Shown here in pieces: positions 32,918-41,647 of a DNA stretch of 64,000 nt. A program made the position numbers and the translations under genes. Numbering within the stretch: the stretch's first letter is position 1; the number at the start of each line of letters is the position of its first letter. Source of the DNA: Fredericiella sp963839515 (GTDB taxonomy: Bacteria; Chloroflexota; Anaerolineae; Caldilineales; Caldilineaceae); NCBI GenBank assembly GCA_963839515.1, contig CAWIVN010000014.1:124001-188000 (forward strand), written 5' to 3'. Below the pieces are notes generated by a model. It saw nothing but the letters and a program-made list of their open reading frames with translations. It did no database searches and was not told the origin of the DNA.

Positions 32918-32929
32918 AAGGAATCTTGC

Positions 32930-33691
32930 ATGGAATGGCGTGATTATTTGGATCTGTACCAGGCCGCAGCCAACCGGCTGCGGTCGGAGGATGCCTATCG
33001 TAACTTTCAGGCCTTGCAGGCGCAACTGCTGGTCCGCTATATGCAATCGTATGGGGTGCAGCTCAGAGATCAGTTGCTGGTTGATCTCGGCAGCGGGTTA
33101 GGCGGCTATTCGCTCCTATTTCAGCAGCAGGGCGCACGGGTCATCAGCCTGGATCTGATGGCTGACAAGGTTCGGCTGCAAGGGAGCTACCAGGCGGTGT
33201 CAGCCAGCGCTCAGGCCGTGCCGTTAGCGGGTGATTCTATCGACATCGTCTTTTGTGCTAGCTTGATCGAGCATGTGCCGGACCCTGCCCAGGCACTGCG
33301 TGAGATCCGCCGCATTCTCGTGCCGGGGGGCATCTGCTATCTGAGCTTTCCGCCCTTTTACTCCTGGCGCGGCGGCCACGAATATGCTCCCTATCATTAC
33401 TTGGGCGAGAGGGCAGCACTTCGCATCGTGGGCAGGGGTGCCGAAAAGTATCACCCGGATTGGCTCCAGGAGATTTACCAGGTATCGGAAACGCCAGATT
33501 CGTTCGCCGGCATTTATACCGACTGGGGGTTGTACGTGATGACGGTGAACAAGGCGCGGCAACTGATTGCGCAAACCCCCTTCACATTGTTGGACATGTC
33601 CACACGCTACATGCCTCTCAGCTTTATCCGCTGGCCGCTAGTGGGTGAAGTGTTGACTTGGCATGCTCAATTCTTGTTGCGCAAGAACTAG
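32930..33691 (+). CDS. Class I SAM-dependent methyltransferase
   Basis: A 253-residue Methyltransf_11-type protein: motif I LLVDLGSGLGGYSLLF, ISLDLMADKV, the post-I region IDIVFCASLIEHVPDP and LVPGGICYLSFPPFYSW. The C-terminal third has GHEYAPYHYLGE and a hydrophobic tail, not typical of small-molecule enzymes. It follows the previous gene by 12 bases and is one of three different methyltransferases in a row, so likely modifies one polysaccharide at distinct positions. Confidence 0.85.
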   Translation: MEWRDYLDLYQAAANRLRSEDAYRNFQALQAQLLVRYMQSYGVQLRDQLLVDLGSGLGGYSLLFQQQGARVISLDLMADKVRLQGSYQAVSASAQAVPLAGDSIDIVFCASLIEHVPDPAQALREIRRILVPGGICYLSFPPFYSWRGGHEYAPYHYLGERAALRIVGRGAEKYHPDWLQEIYQVSETPDSFAGIYTDWGLYVMTVNKARQLIAQTPFTLLDMSTRYMPLSFIRWPLVGEVLTWHAQFLLRKN

Positions 33692-33711
33692 ATGAGGCAA
33701 GGGATTTTGTC

Positions 33712-34458
33712 GTGTATACCCAATTGCGCAGCAATAGGCTGCAGATTGACCAAGACGTGCGCCACGCCGGCGAGCGGCAGTATCTATCGCCGGCATTCTA
33801 TGGGCAGTATGCAGCCGTAGCGGAAGCATTTGGCAGCCTGGGCGGCCGTGTGATCGATCTGGGCTGCGGAATCATGCCATACGCCGAACTGCTGCCTCTC
33901 GCTGTAACCCTCTATCATGGACTCGACATCGCGGTGCGCGACAGTCGACCCACTCTGATCGGCGACGTACAGTCACTAGGCATGTTGCGCGACGCAAGCT
34001 ATGATTCGGTCGTATGCCTGGAGGTGCTGGAACACGTGCCCGAGCCTGCGCGTGCACTGGCTGAGATAGCCCGTATTCTCGCGGACAATGGCATCCTGGT
34101 GCTCAGCGTACCCCATCTCAGCCGTCTGCACGAGATCCCATATGATTACTATCGCTATACCGAGTACGGGCTGCGCTACCTGCTGCAGAGCAATGAACTG
34201 GTGCCCCTTCGCATCCGTGTGCGCGGGGGGTTGTTTTCATTTCTGGGACACCAGGCGGCCACGGTGCTGCTGGGGCTGACCTGGGGCAGCAAGATCGCGG
34301 GATCGCCGGTGCGGTCACTTGTTCGCTGGCTGATCACATATCCATGCTTTCGGCTCGACCGGATAGGGGCCCAGTCTGCCTTGTTTCCCCTCGGCTACGT
34401 AGTCGTGGCGCGGCGGCAGCCGCGGGATCCGGCACCCGGGACAGGCGACAGATCATGA
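33712..34458 (+). CDS. Class I SAM-dependent methyltransferase
   Basis: A 248-residue protein with motif I VIDLGCGIMPYAELL, GLDIAVRD, VVCLEVLEHVPEPARALAE and NGILVLSVPHLSRLHE. The C-terminal half has DYYRYTEYGLRYLLQ and a hydrophobic stretch near 195-220. GTG 33712 is chosen (AAGGGA 8 bases upstream); a TTG at 33658 inside the previous gene is possible but less likely. The end overlaps the next start (ATGA). Confidence 0.85.
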   Translation: MYTQLRSNRLQIDQDVRHAGERQYLSPAFYGQYAAVAEAFGSLGGRVIDLGCGIMPYAELLPLAVTLYHGLDIAVRDSRPTLIGDVQSLGMLRDASYDSVVCLEVLEHVPEPARALAEIARILADNGILVLSVPHLSRLHEIPYDYYRYTEYGLRYLLQSNELVPLRIRVRGGLFSFLGHQAATVLLGLTWGSKIAGSPVRSLVRWLITYPCFRLDRIGAQSALFPLGYVVVARRQPRDPAPGTGDRS

Positions 34459-35360
34459 GTGCGCAAAAAACGATTAGCCCTTGGCGGCGCCGGCTGTACT
34501 ATGCCGGTATGGCGCTGGGCTTGTTGCTCTTTTTGTGGCAGTTGACATTCGCTATCGCCAGCTTACGCCAGCGGGCTGTGCTGCTTGTCTCTCCCGCCTG
34601 GCTAGCGGCTGCACTTGGGCTGGTCATGGTGGGCTACCTGCTGCAGCTTGGTGGCTGGCTGCTGGTCATGCGCTGCCTGCGCTGCGACATGACGGTCAGC
34701 AACGCTTTTGCCGGTTATTACCTTTCGTTCCTGCCGCGCTACATACCCGGCACGGTGTGGGGATATCTAGGGCGCGGCGAGTGGCTGGCGCGCCAGCATA
34801 GCATTGGCTATCGTAAGTCGAGTATCGGATCGCTGCTCGAGGCAGGCAGCTTTGTGGCAACTGCCTTGGGAATCGGGGCCGTGGTATACCTGTCTGCTCC
34901 CTGGTCGTTGCCTGCTGCCGCTGCGCTGGCGGCCGTCGCTATCATCGCTTGGCCACTTCTGGCGCAGATGGCGAACGTGGCGCTTCGTGGCCCGCAATGG
35001 CTATTGATTTCAGTGGCATATCTGGCATATTTTAGTTATTGGTGTATCCAGGGGCTGAGTTTAGGGGCCATATGTCGGGCCGTGGGCGTGGGGCAAGGTG
35101 TAGATTTGCTGCACCTCATGGCTGCGTCCGCTGTCGGTTGGGCGGCAGGATTTCTGACCCTGTTTGTGCCCGCCGGCTTTGGCGTACGCGAGATTTCACT
35201 GACCTACCTATTGACGACGCAATCGGGTATGGCGGCTGCAGACGCCAACTTGGTGGCCGTGCTCTCGCGTGTCAGTATGATCGTGGCGGAACTATTGATG
35301 CTTACTGCGGCCGTGATGTGGCGCAATTGTGCGGCCACGCAACCTGTGCCGGGCCCATGA
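34455..35360 (+). CDS. Lysylphosphatidylglycerol synthase TM-like (flippase-like) protein
   Basis: A 301-residue membrane protein with about eight helices. It matches the LPG_synthase_TM/UPF0104 family: SAFAGYYLSFLPRYIPGTVW-like region (FAGYYLSFLPRYIPGT), GSFVATALGIG and FVPAGFGVREISLTYLL near the C-terminus. Members of this family are often found beside glycosyltransferases and may translocate lipid-linked glycans or modify lipids. Start ATG 34455 overlaps the preceding stop codon by four bases, showing coupling. Confidence 0.82.
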   Translation: MSAQKTISPWRRRLYYAGMALGLLLFLWQLTFAIASLRQRAVLLVSPAWLAAALGLVMVGYLLQLGGWLLVMRCLRCDMTVSNAFAGYYLSFLPRYIPGTVWGYLGRGEWLARQHSIGYRKSSIGSLLEAGSFVATALGIGAVVYLSAPWSLPAAAALAAVAIIAWPLLAQMANVALRGPQWLLISVAYLAYFSYWCIQGLSLGAICRAVGVGQGVDLLHLMAASAVGWAAGFLTLFVPAGFGVREISLTYLLTTQSGMAAADANLVAVLSRVSMIVAELLMLTAAVMWRNCAATQPVPGP

Positions 35361-35387
35361 TCGAAGTATGATCGAAACGATTAATCC

Positions 35388-36449
35388 ATGAGCGGAGCCC
35401 ACCTTGTAATCCAAATACTGTGCTATAACGAGGCGCAGACGCTGCCGTCGGTGGTGGGCGATCTGCCCAAGGCGATCGCAGGCGTTGACCGGCTGGAGGT
35501 GCTGGTCGTAGATGATGGCAGCACGGACGGTACGGCAGAGGTGGCGCAGCGGTTAGGGGTGGACCATGTTGTGCGCCACCCGCTCAACCGCGGGGTGGCT
35601 GTGGCCTTTCAGACCGGGCTAGAAGCTAGCCTGCGAACAGGGGCTGATATCATCGTCAACACAGATGGGGACAACCAGTACCCTGGCGCCTTTATCCCTG
35701 CCTTGATCGAACCTATTCTGCAGCACTGTGCCGACATCGTGATCGGTGACCGCCAGACGCACCAGGTGGAGCATTTTTCGGCGCGCAAGCGCTGGCTGCA
35801 GCAGCTCGGCAGCCGCGTCGTCAGTTTGACGGCAGGAACGCCCGTGCCGGACGCCGCGAGTGGTTTTCGCGCCCTCAGCCGCGAGGCTGCGCTGCGCATC
35901 CACGTGGTCAGCACCTACAGCTACACGCTGGAAACCATTATCCAAGCGGCAAAAAAGAATCTGCGCATCCTGTCGGTGCCCGTCTCGATCAATCAACCCA
36001 CACGCGAATCACGGCTGATCAAGAGCACGTGGAGTTACGTGCGGCGGCAGGCCATCACCATCTTGCGCGTATACATCGTCTATGAGCCACTGCGCACGTT
36101 TACATCGGCCGCCGTACCGTTCCTGGCAGTGGGGGGCTTGCTGATCTTGCGCTTCCTGCTGTTATATCTGATGATGGCGACCGGCGTCGGCCGTCACGTA
36201 CAATCCCTGATCGTCGGCAGCATGTTGTTTATTGTCGGCTTTGTGATCTTTTTAATCGGTCTGATCGCCCACACGATCGCCAACAATCGGTTCTTGTTGG
36301 AAGAGCTTTTATACCGGCAAAAGCGTCAAGATTTGAGCCCAAACCGGACAGTGACCAGGCCCATTCGCGTCGCGGCGGCGGACGCGCCTGAAAGCGAACT
36401 GGAAAGCTCGTCTTCCAGAGGTAGAGAGGGGCAGAGAGTCGAAAGATAA
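35388..36449 (+). CDS. Glycosyltransferase family 2, dolichyl-phosphate mannosyltransferase-like
   Basis: A 353-residue GT-A fold enzyme with VIQILCYNEAQTLP, VLVVDDGSTDGTAEVA, the DxD motif in VNTDGDNQYPG and SGFRALSREAALRI. Two membrane helices (about residues 237-262 and 275-300) follow the catalytic domain, as in undecaprenyl-phosphate glycosyltransferases (ArnC/DPM-type) that load a sugar on the carrier lipid for GT-C enzymes. Last gene of the polysaccharide locus; a small GCTTGG/CCAAGC hairpin (36453-36471) follows without a T-run. Confidence 0.9.
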   Translation: MSGAHLVIQILCYNEAQTLPSVVGDLPKAIAGVDRLEVLVVDDGSTDGTAEVAQRLGVDHVVRHPLNRGVAVAFQTGLEASLRTGADIIVNTDGDNQYPGAFIPALIEPILQHCADIVIGDRQTHQVEHFSARKRWLQQLGSRVVSLTAGTPVPDAASGFRALSREAALRIHVVSTYSYTLETIIQAAKKNLRILSVPVSINQPTRESRLIKSTWSYVRRQAITILRVYIVYEPLRTFTSAAVPFLAVGGLLILRFLLLYLMMATGVGRHVQSLIVGSMLFIVGFVIFLIGLIAHTIANNRFLLEELLYRQKRQDLSPNRTVTRPIRVAAADAPESELESSSSRGREGQRVER

Positions 36450-36624
36450 CCCGCTTGGGGTATTGCCAAGCAGCTTCAGAGGGCCTATTTTGGAGTCAGC
36501 AATGGCACACTGTGACAGACTTTGCCCTCGGGGTTTGCGGCAGTGAAGACGAATACTGTAGAAGAATATTTGCGCCTATTGCAGTCAACTAAGACTCGAC
36601 AGTTTGTATTAGGAGGACTCCCTT

Positions 36625-38064
36625 ATGAAGACAAGCAGGCGATCGGTAGCAGTTGTGTCGCTAACCATGGTGCTGGTGCTGATGGCCTCTCTGGTGGCCA
36701 GCGCCCAGTCCACCAACAAGATTCTCAGCACCAACTTTACGTTGGTGAACCTGAGCACTAGCAGCAACACGGTCAATATCAGCTATTACAAGGACGATGG
36801 CTCAGCCTGGCGTGCCCCAGAAGTTGCCACCCTGGCAGCGCAGGGCGACCAGCTGATTCGCCGCCAGTATGACGACTCCTTGCTGACTGCGGGCAGTGGA
36901 TCCGTGGTCGTCGGTGGCCAGGGCGCCTTGGGTGCAGTCGTGCAGATTCAGACCCGCGCCGGAACGGCCACCCGTGCCGCGTACTCCGGTGCAACCGCGG
37001 GCGCGACTTCGGCCAACGCCCCGTACGTGGCCAAGGGCCTGCAGTCCGCCTCGGGCCTTGTGAATTCGCAGATCATCGTTCAGAATACGAGCGCCACTGC
37101 GACCGATGTCACGATCGATCTGATTAGCTCGGCGACGGGCGCCAGCGCAGGCAGCACGACTCTCACCAACCTGCTGCCGGGTGCTTCTAAGTCCTGGGAC
37201 CTGGCTAGCGATGCCAGTGTCGGCGCCGGCTTCTTTGGCTCGGCCGTTGCCACTGCCAAACAAGCGGGCAGCGAGATCACCGTGGTCGCCAACGTCTTTA
37301 GCGGCCCCGACACCCTGCAAACCTACAACGCTTTCACCACAGTGGGTCGCGACTGGCTGGCGCCTCTGTTCACCTCGCGCTTGGCTAACTCACTGAGCAC
37401 GCCGCTTGCGGTGCAGAACCTGAGCGGTGGCGCGATCCCGGTCGGCGGAATCAACGTAGTTTGCACCAAAGACCCGACGAGCCCGGGCCAGGCTTCGTTC
37501 AACCTGTCGAATACTGCGGCCGTCAACAACAACGCCACCTACTTCTTCAACCCGGTGACCGACCAGGCGATCCCGGCGGAGTGGTACGGCTCCTGCCGCA
37601 TCTCGACCGGCACATACGACACCGTTGCCTTTGTCCAGATGCGTGTCGTGAACGGTGCACAGGCCGGCGCCTATGAAGCGATTAAGGCCGACGGTACCAA
37701 GAAGAAGGTTGTGGTTCCGCTGTATGCCAAGCAACTGGACAACGGTTTTGCCTCGGTGGTCACGATCCAGAACTTGAGCACTACCGCCGCTGCCAACGTG
37801 ACGCTCCAGTACGTGGGCGCGACTGGTTTGCCGGCAGGTTGCACCCAGACCCTGACAGCCCAGATCCCCCCCAGCGGCAGCTTGCAGCAAAACCATCGTA
37901 TTGCGTCCGGCGCTCAGTCAGTGCCGTCGCTTCCAGCCAATTGCTTTGGCACGATCGTGGTCACCTCTGCTGACCAGCCGATCGACGGCATCGTCCAACT
38001 GACCGACTACAAAGGTCTGGCGGGCGACACCTTCCAGGTGCACAACGCCTTTGCCATCGATTAA
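36625..38064 (+). CDS. Secreted four-repeat beta-sandwich surface protein
   Basis: A signal peptide (residues 1-27, ending VASAQ) precedes four imperfect repeats of about 110 residues (about 34-130, 133-245, 244-360, 362-479). Each begins with a line such as SQIIVQNTSATATDVTID, LAVQNLSGG or VVTIQNLSTTAAANVT, has a central LLPGASKSWDL-type turn and a GS-xVV strand, and ends near TYNAF/VHNAF. Repeats 3 and 4 hold one Cys pair each (C280/C324, C406/C440). The Shine-Dalgarno TAGGAGGACTC is the best in the window, codons are strongly GC-ending and a terminator follows: a likely abundant structural protein. Function unknown. Confidence 0.8.
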   Translation: MKTSRRSVAVVSLTMVLVLMASLVASAQSTNKILSTNFTLVNLSTSSNTVNISYYKDDGSAWRAPEVATLAAQGDQLIRRQYDDSLLTAGSGSVVVGGQGALGAVVQIQTRAGTATRAAYSGATAGATSANAPYVAKGLQSASGLVNSQIIVQNTSATATDVTIDLISSATGASAGSTTLTNLLPGASKSWDLASDASVGAGFFGSAVATAKQAGSEITVVANVFSGPDTLQTYNAFTTVGRDWLAPLFTSRLANSLSTPLAVQNLSGGAIPVGGINVVCTKDPTSPGQASFNLSNTAAVNNNATYFFNPVTDQAIPAEWYGSCRISTGTYDTVAFVQMRVVNGAQAGAYEAIKADGTKKKVVVPLYAKQLDNGFASVVTIQNLSTTAAANVTLQYVGATGLPAGCTQTLTAQIPPSGSLQQNHRIASGAQSVPSLPANCFGTIVVTSADQPIDGIVQLTDYKGLAGDTFQVHNAFAID

Positions 38065-38080
38065 GCTAACCTAGCATCAA

Positions 38081-38118
38081 AAAGGGTCAGCCTTTCGGAT
38101 GAGAGGCTGGCCTTTTTT
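38081..38118 (+). terminator. Intrinsic terminator of the four-repeat protein
   Basis: AAAGGGTCAGCCT (38081-38093) pairs with AGGCTGGCCTTT (38104-38115, one bulge) around a 10-base loop and is followed by TTTTTTT. Strong, consistent with a highly expressed monocistronic gene. Confidence 0.85.
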
Positions 38119-38240
38119 TGCGGGCTGAATCCGCCACTAGAAAGCCTTGCCCAGGAACTACCGTGTGGACCCTGCCGTTGGATGTACGACCCAGCGCACA
38201 TCTACTCTGGTGCAAAGACCGGCAAGAAAGGAAGAACAAG

Positions 38241-38921
38241 ATGAAGCGAAGTGCTTATGGAAGTTGGATTGTAGTGGCCCTGCTGGTGCTGCTGGTAACG
38301 GCCTGTGGTGGCGGCGCCGAAGTAACGCCGGCGCCAGGAGAAGCTACGCTCGCCCCGACTGCTGCCGCAGCCGCAGCTGTAGATGCGGCGCAACAGGTTT
38401 CCCCGCTCGCTAACCCGGAATCGCCGTTGGCCCGACCCGAATCGCCACTGGAGCCAGCCGGGGCTTCGGCACAGCCTGCTGGTGCACAACAGCCGGAAAT
38501 TGGAATAACGGTGCCTATGGATGCCGCCCTCTTGACGCAGCTGCAACAGGACACGACGGCGCCCACCCCTAAAGAAGGTATGGCGTCGCTGAGCGGCATC
38601 CTGTATTCACCGAACATAAATCGCATCATTCCGGGCACCCAGTTTTACCTGACGCCCGCAATTGAAGACAACGGGAAGCTCTATATCCCCACGCTATTTG
38701 TAGGACCGAAGGTGGAAAACGGCGATGTTCTCGGATTTAGCAATGAGCACGGGCAAATTACGCTCGACAACGTTCCGCCCGGCAACTATTACCTGGCGGT
38801 ATGGACGGCTTATAACTGGCCGCTTGCCTTTGCTGGGCAGCAGGACAAACTACCTCTCCTGATCACTGTCAAGGCAGGCGAACAGCGCGACTTAGGCGTG
38901 CTGTATGTAGAATGGCCCTAA
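38241..38921 (+). CDS. Lipoprotein of unknown function
   Basis: A 226-residue protein with a type II signal peptide: basic MKRSAYG, hydrophobic core and lipobox LVTACGGG (lipidated Cys at residue 21). An Ala/Pro/Glu-rich linker (about 22-100) includes the direct repeats SPLANPESPLARPESPLEP. The C-terminal 100 residues hold a compact domain (SGILYSPNINRIIPG, LDNVPPGNYYLAVWTAY, VKAGEQRDLGVLYV) resembling carboxypeptidase-regulatory-like beta sandwiches. ATG 38241 has AGGAAG upstream. Its position next to the four-repeat protein and the polysaccharide locus suggests a cell-surface role. Confidence 0.75.
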   Translation: MKRSAYGSWIVVALLVLLVTACGGGAEVTPAPGEATLAPTAAAAAAVDAAQQVSPLANPESPLARPESPLEPAGASAQPAGAQQPEIGITVPMDAALLTQLQQDTTAPTPKEGMASLSGILYSPNINRIIPGTQFYLTPAIEDNGKLYIPTLFVGPKVENGDVLGFSNEHGQITLDNVPPGNYYLAVWTAYNWPLAFAGQQDKLPLLITVKAGEQRDLGVLYVEWP

Positions 38922-38931
38922 AGACAAGCGC

Positions 38932-39930
38932 CTAGGAACGTTTCTTTCCTCCCAGGTTGCCAAGAAACATCTGGCGCAATATTCCTGGGGCAGGAGTTTC
39001 CTCGGCAGGCTGTGACGAAGTCGTCCAGTCATGGAGTTGCGCCTGTGCCTCCCAGCGGGCGCGCTCCTCATGGCTGACGGCGATCGCCGCCTGCAGAGGA
39101 TGGTCGTTGACTTCATCAGTGCCCGCCGCGCTATCCGCCATCAACCATTTCTTCCACGCCGCCAACTCACGTTCGAACTGTTCGATCTTGGGCAGCAGGT
39201 TGGCACGGTTGCCGCGCATGGCTGCATAAAGATTCTCGGCCGAGCGACCGCTGTCCGTACTCTGGGCAAAGGTGCGCCCGGCTAGTCGCCGCGCTTCGGT
39301 CCAGCCGGGCGAAGCGGCCAGCATGTGTACGGTGGCCAGGCCGAGCAGTTGCGGCAGTTGCTCTACCGCAGCGATCAGCCCATCGTGCTCGATGGGGTCC
39401 ATAAACAGCGGCTGTGCGCCCACGCTTTCCACAAAGTTGGCGGCCAACTCCAGGGCGGACGGATCCGTGCTGGCGCCGGCGGCGACAACGAACGTGGTCT
39501 TGTCAAAAAGATCCGCGCGCGGCGTCAGCAAGCCGCCCACACCATTGACGATCGGATGACCGACGACAGCATGGCCGCGAGAGCCGGCCTGGCTGCCGAG
39601 CTTTTCTTCGATCATTTGAGTGGCGGGCTGCAATACATCGCTCAGGACAAAGACCAGGGTATTCGGGCGCACATCCTCGCGAATTAGCTCCAGCGTTTCA
39701 GCGATCTCGCTGACGGGCATGGACAAGACGATCAAGCTGGCCGGCTCGCAGGCGGCGTGCAGGTTCCACTCGACACGCTGTACCACGTTGTTTTTGCGCG
39801 CCATCTGGGCGGCTTCCGGCTGCTTGTCGTGGCCAACGATTTCTGCTTGGGCAGCAGACCGCTGCAAGGCCAGGCCCAGGCTGGAGCCCAGGGTGCCAAG
39901 TCCCAAGATCGTGATTACTGGGCTTGCCAT
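38932..39930 (-). CDS. Prephenate dehydrogenase-like NAD(P)-binding protein
   Basis: A 332-residue protein with an N-terminal Rossmann domain (ITILGLGTLGSSLGLALQR) and the downstream helical domain of the TyrA family (VLSMPVSEIAETLELI, VVGHPIVNGVGG, LFDKTTFVV, AAVEQLPQLLGLATV). The His-Pro-x-x-G motif usually seen in TyrA (HPMAG) is HPIVNG here, so the substrate may not be prephenate. Other aromatic genes are absent. ATG 39930 has GGAAGGA upstream. It is the last gene of an M50-HD-TyrA minus-strand operon with gaps of 2 and 4 bases. Confidence 0.75.
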   Translation of the reverse strand: MASPVITILGLGTLGSSLGLALQRSAAQAEIVGHDKQPEAAQMARKNNVVQRVEWNLHAACEPASLIVLSMPVSEIAETLELIREDVRPNTLVFVLSDVLQPATQMIEEKLGSQAGSRGHAVVGHPIVNGVGGLLTPRADLFDKTTFVVAAGASTDPSALELAANFVESVGAQPLFMDPIEHDGLIAAVEQLPQLLGLATVHMLAASPGWTEARRLAGRTFAQSTDSGRSAENLYAAMRGNRANLLPKIEQFERELAAWKKWLMADSAAGTDEVNDHPLQAAIAVSHEERARWEAQAQLHDWTTSSQPAEETPAPGILRQMFLGNLGGKKRS

Positions 39931-39934
39931 ACTT

Positions 39935-40618
39935 TTAATTCCTTCCATCAGCCCACTGTAGGCGAACCAGGCAGTGGCGGGCGGTCATTAGGTCGAACAT
40001 TGCAGTATTTGCTGTGCCAGTCATTTCAGCCGTTGCCACAGCCGATGCCGAGGCCTCGCCAAAGACTGCCTTGTCTTGATGATGCGCAATTAGCCAACAG
40101 GCGAGCGCACTGCAGCCCGCCTGCCCTGCCCAATCTGCGCCAATCTGAGGGTGTTGGCTGTGAACGTAGAGTGCGTAGCGCAAGCCTCCAGACGAGTGCG
40201 GCGAAGCCAGCCGCGCCAACAGGTCGGGACGCCACGCTTCTAGCAGGACGAGCGGGCCGCGGTTCCATAATCCCAAGTAGACGCCCGCGTCGTCGGCCGC
40301 CACCTTGCCCACGTCGTGCAGAAGGGCCGCTACGGCCAGGTCGGGCAGTACTGCACCGGGTGTAGCGCCATCGGCACACAGTGTCTTGAGCACGCGTAGG
40401 CTGTGCGCCTGTGCGTCTACCGGCATCCGGGCGAACAGATCCATTGCCTCTGCACTGACGGCTGCCAGCACCTGCTCCACAAGCGCGCAGTCTTGCGGCG
40501 AAACCGTGGCTCGCCAACCGTTTAGAAACTGGCCGACTCGGTAACGGAACCGCTGCAGAAAGCTCGGGTCAGGTCGCGGACTAGCCACCGTCCAGTCCGC
40601 ACCTCCATGCGCGGCCAC
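39935..40618 (-). CDS. HD-domain phosphohydrolase-like protein
   Basis: A 227-residue protein with the HD metal-site pattern: His in AQAHSLRVLKTL, His-Asp in AALLHDVGKVAA, a further His in ALYVHSQHPQIGADW and WLIAHHQDK. The spacing resembles the HD-GYP/HDIG or YqeK-type phosphohydrolases. Substrate unknown (nucleotides or cyclic dinucleotides are typical). GTG 40618 starts 2 bases after the M50 stop. Confidence 0.8.
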   Translation of the reverse strand: MAAHGGADWTVASPRPDPSFLQRFRYRVGQFLNGWRATVSPQDCALVEQVLAAVSAEAMDLFARMPVDAQAHSLRVLKTLCADGATPGAVLPDLAVAALLHDVGKVAADDAGVYLGLWNRGPLVLLEAWRPDLLARLASPHSSGGLRYALYVHSQHPQIGADWAGQAGCSALACWLIAHHQDKAVFGEASASAVATAEMTGTANTAMFDLMTARHCLVRLQWADGRN

Positions 40619-40620
40619 TA

Positions 40621-41397
40621 CTAGAACCCGACCAGCTGGGTGAGCAGGTTCATGACCATGTTGGTGGGCCCCATGATGATTTGCGGCGCCAGGAAGATCA
40701 CGGCGAAGAGAATGATTGTCCCATACTGCGTGATGCCATAGAAAGCACGCTGTGCGCCGCTCGGCAGGACGGCTAGCAGGACGTGCGAGCCGTCGAGCGG
40801 AGGAATCGGCAGCAGGTTGAAGACAAATAACAGTACATTGATGTTCGCAAAGAAGTAGAGGAGGTTGAGACCCCAGATCGCCACCATGCTCTCGGGGCCG
40901 CCAAGCGCGCCGGCAAACGGAGCGCGCGGGTCAAAAAAGAAACGGATCAGCAGCAGGCTGAGGGCGGCCAGCAGCAGGTTGCTTAATGGGCCGGCGATGG
41001 CGACAAGGATGGATCCGAGGCGGATGTCGATCGTAATGTTGCGCGGGTTCCAGCGCACGGGACGTGCCCAGCCAAAGCCCACCATAAAGATGAGGAGGGC
41101 GCCGAACGGATCGATGTGGACAAAAGGGTTGAGCGTGTAGCGCCCCTCCAATCGCGGCGTGGGATCGCCCAGCTTGACGGCCGTGAAGGCGTGGGCAAAT
41201 TCATGGAATGGTAGGGCAAAAAAGACAATGGCGGCGGTGGCCAGCCACCACATTGGGTCGCTGTAGCGACCCATGCCGCCACCGCGCGTGAACATAACGA
41301 CCACGCCGTAGATGATCAGCGCGCCGATGCCGCCGATAAATATCTTCTGTCCCTGAGTCAGGGAATTCCAGCGTTGGCCCAGCGAGCCTGGGAACAT
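40621..41397 (-). CDS. Site-2 protease, M50 family
   Basis: A 258-residue integral membrane metalloprotease with HEFAH (H65-E66-x-x-H69) as the zinc site, YTLNPFVHIDPFGAL and NLLPIPPLDGSHVL for the third ligand (Asp in PPLDGS). It lacks PDZ and CBS domains. ATG 41397 has GAGGAG upstream. A second M50 protease, with CBS domains, lies at 8689. No sigma or anti-sigma gene is close. Confidence 0.92.
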   Translation of the reverse strand: MFPGSLGQRWNSLTQGQKIFIGGIGALIIYGVVVMFTRGGGMGRYSDPMWWLATAAIVFFALPFHEFAHAFTAVKLGDPTPRLEGRYTLNPFVHIDPFGALLIFMVGFGWARPVRWNPRNITIDIRLGSILVAIAGPLSNLLLAALSLLLIRFFFDPRAPFAGALGGPESMVAIWGLNLLYFFANINVLLFVFNLLPIPPLDGSHVLLAVLPSGAQRAFYGITQYGTIILFAVIFLAPQIIMGPTNMVMNLLTQLVGF

Positions 41398-41613
41398 GGT
41401 TACTCCTCTACGCGTGGTTTATACATTTGCGCCACGCATCACATAGCCAAAACATAAGTTGCCGCGCGATTATAGCACGATTGGCGCCGGGCGTTTGTGA
41501 TCGTGACAACCAACCGCACCGCACATACGTAACGAACACCGTCCTGCCCAGCTGAACTTGACGATGGCGTATGAACTGCATCAAAAATACCCCTGCGGAC
41601 AGCGCTTTGTAAG

Positions 41614-41641
41614 TTGCAGATTTGGAGTTTGTGCATATGAT
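41614..41641 (+). promoter_or_regulatory. Promoter of the anchored glycosidase gene, predicted leaderless
   Basis: TTGCAG (41614-41619), a 16-base spacer and TATGAT (41636-41641). GTG 41648 begins 6 bases after the -10 box, where transcription should start, and no ribosome binding site precedes it. Confidence 0.6.
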
Positions 41642-41647
41642 ACAAGA

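Noticed and set aside
36522..36761. A 79-residue frame before the four-repeat protein
   Set aside because: It overlaps the signal peptide coding region of the real gene in another frame and has no ribosome binding site.
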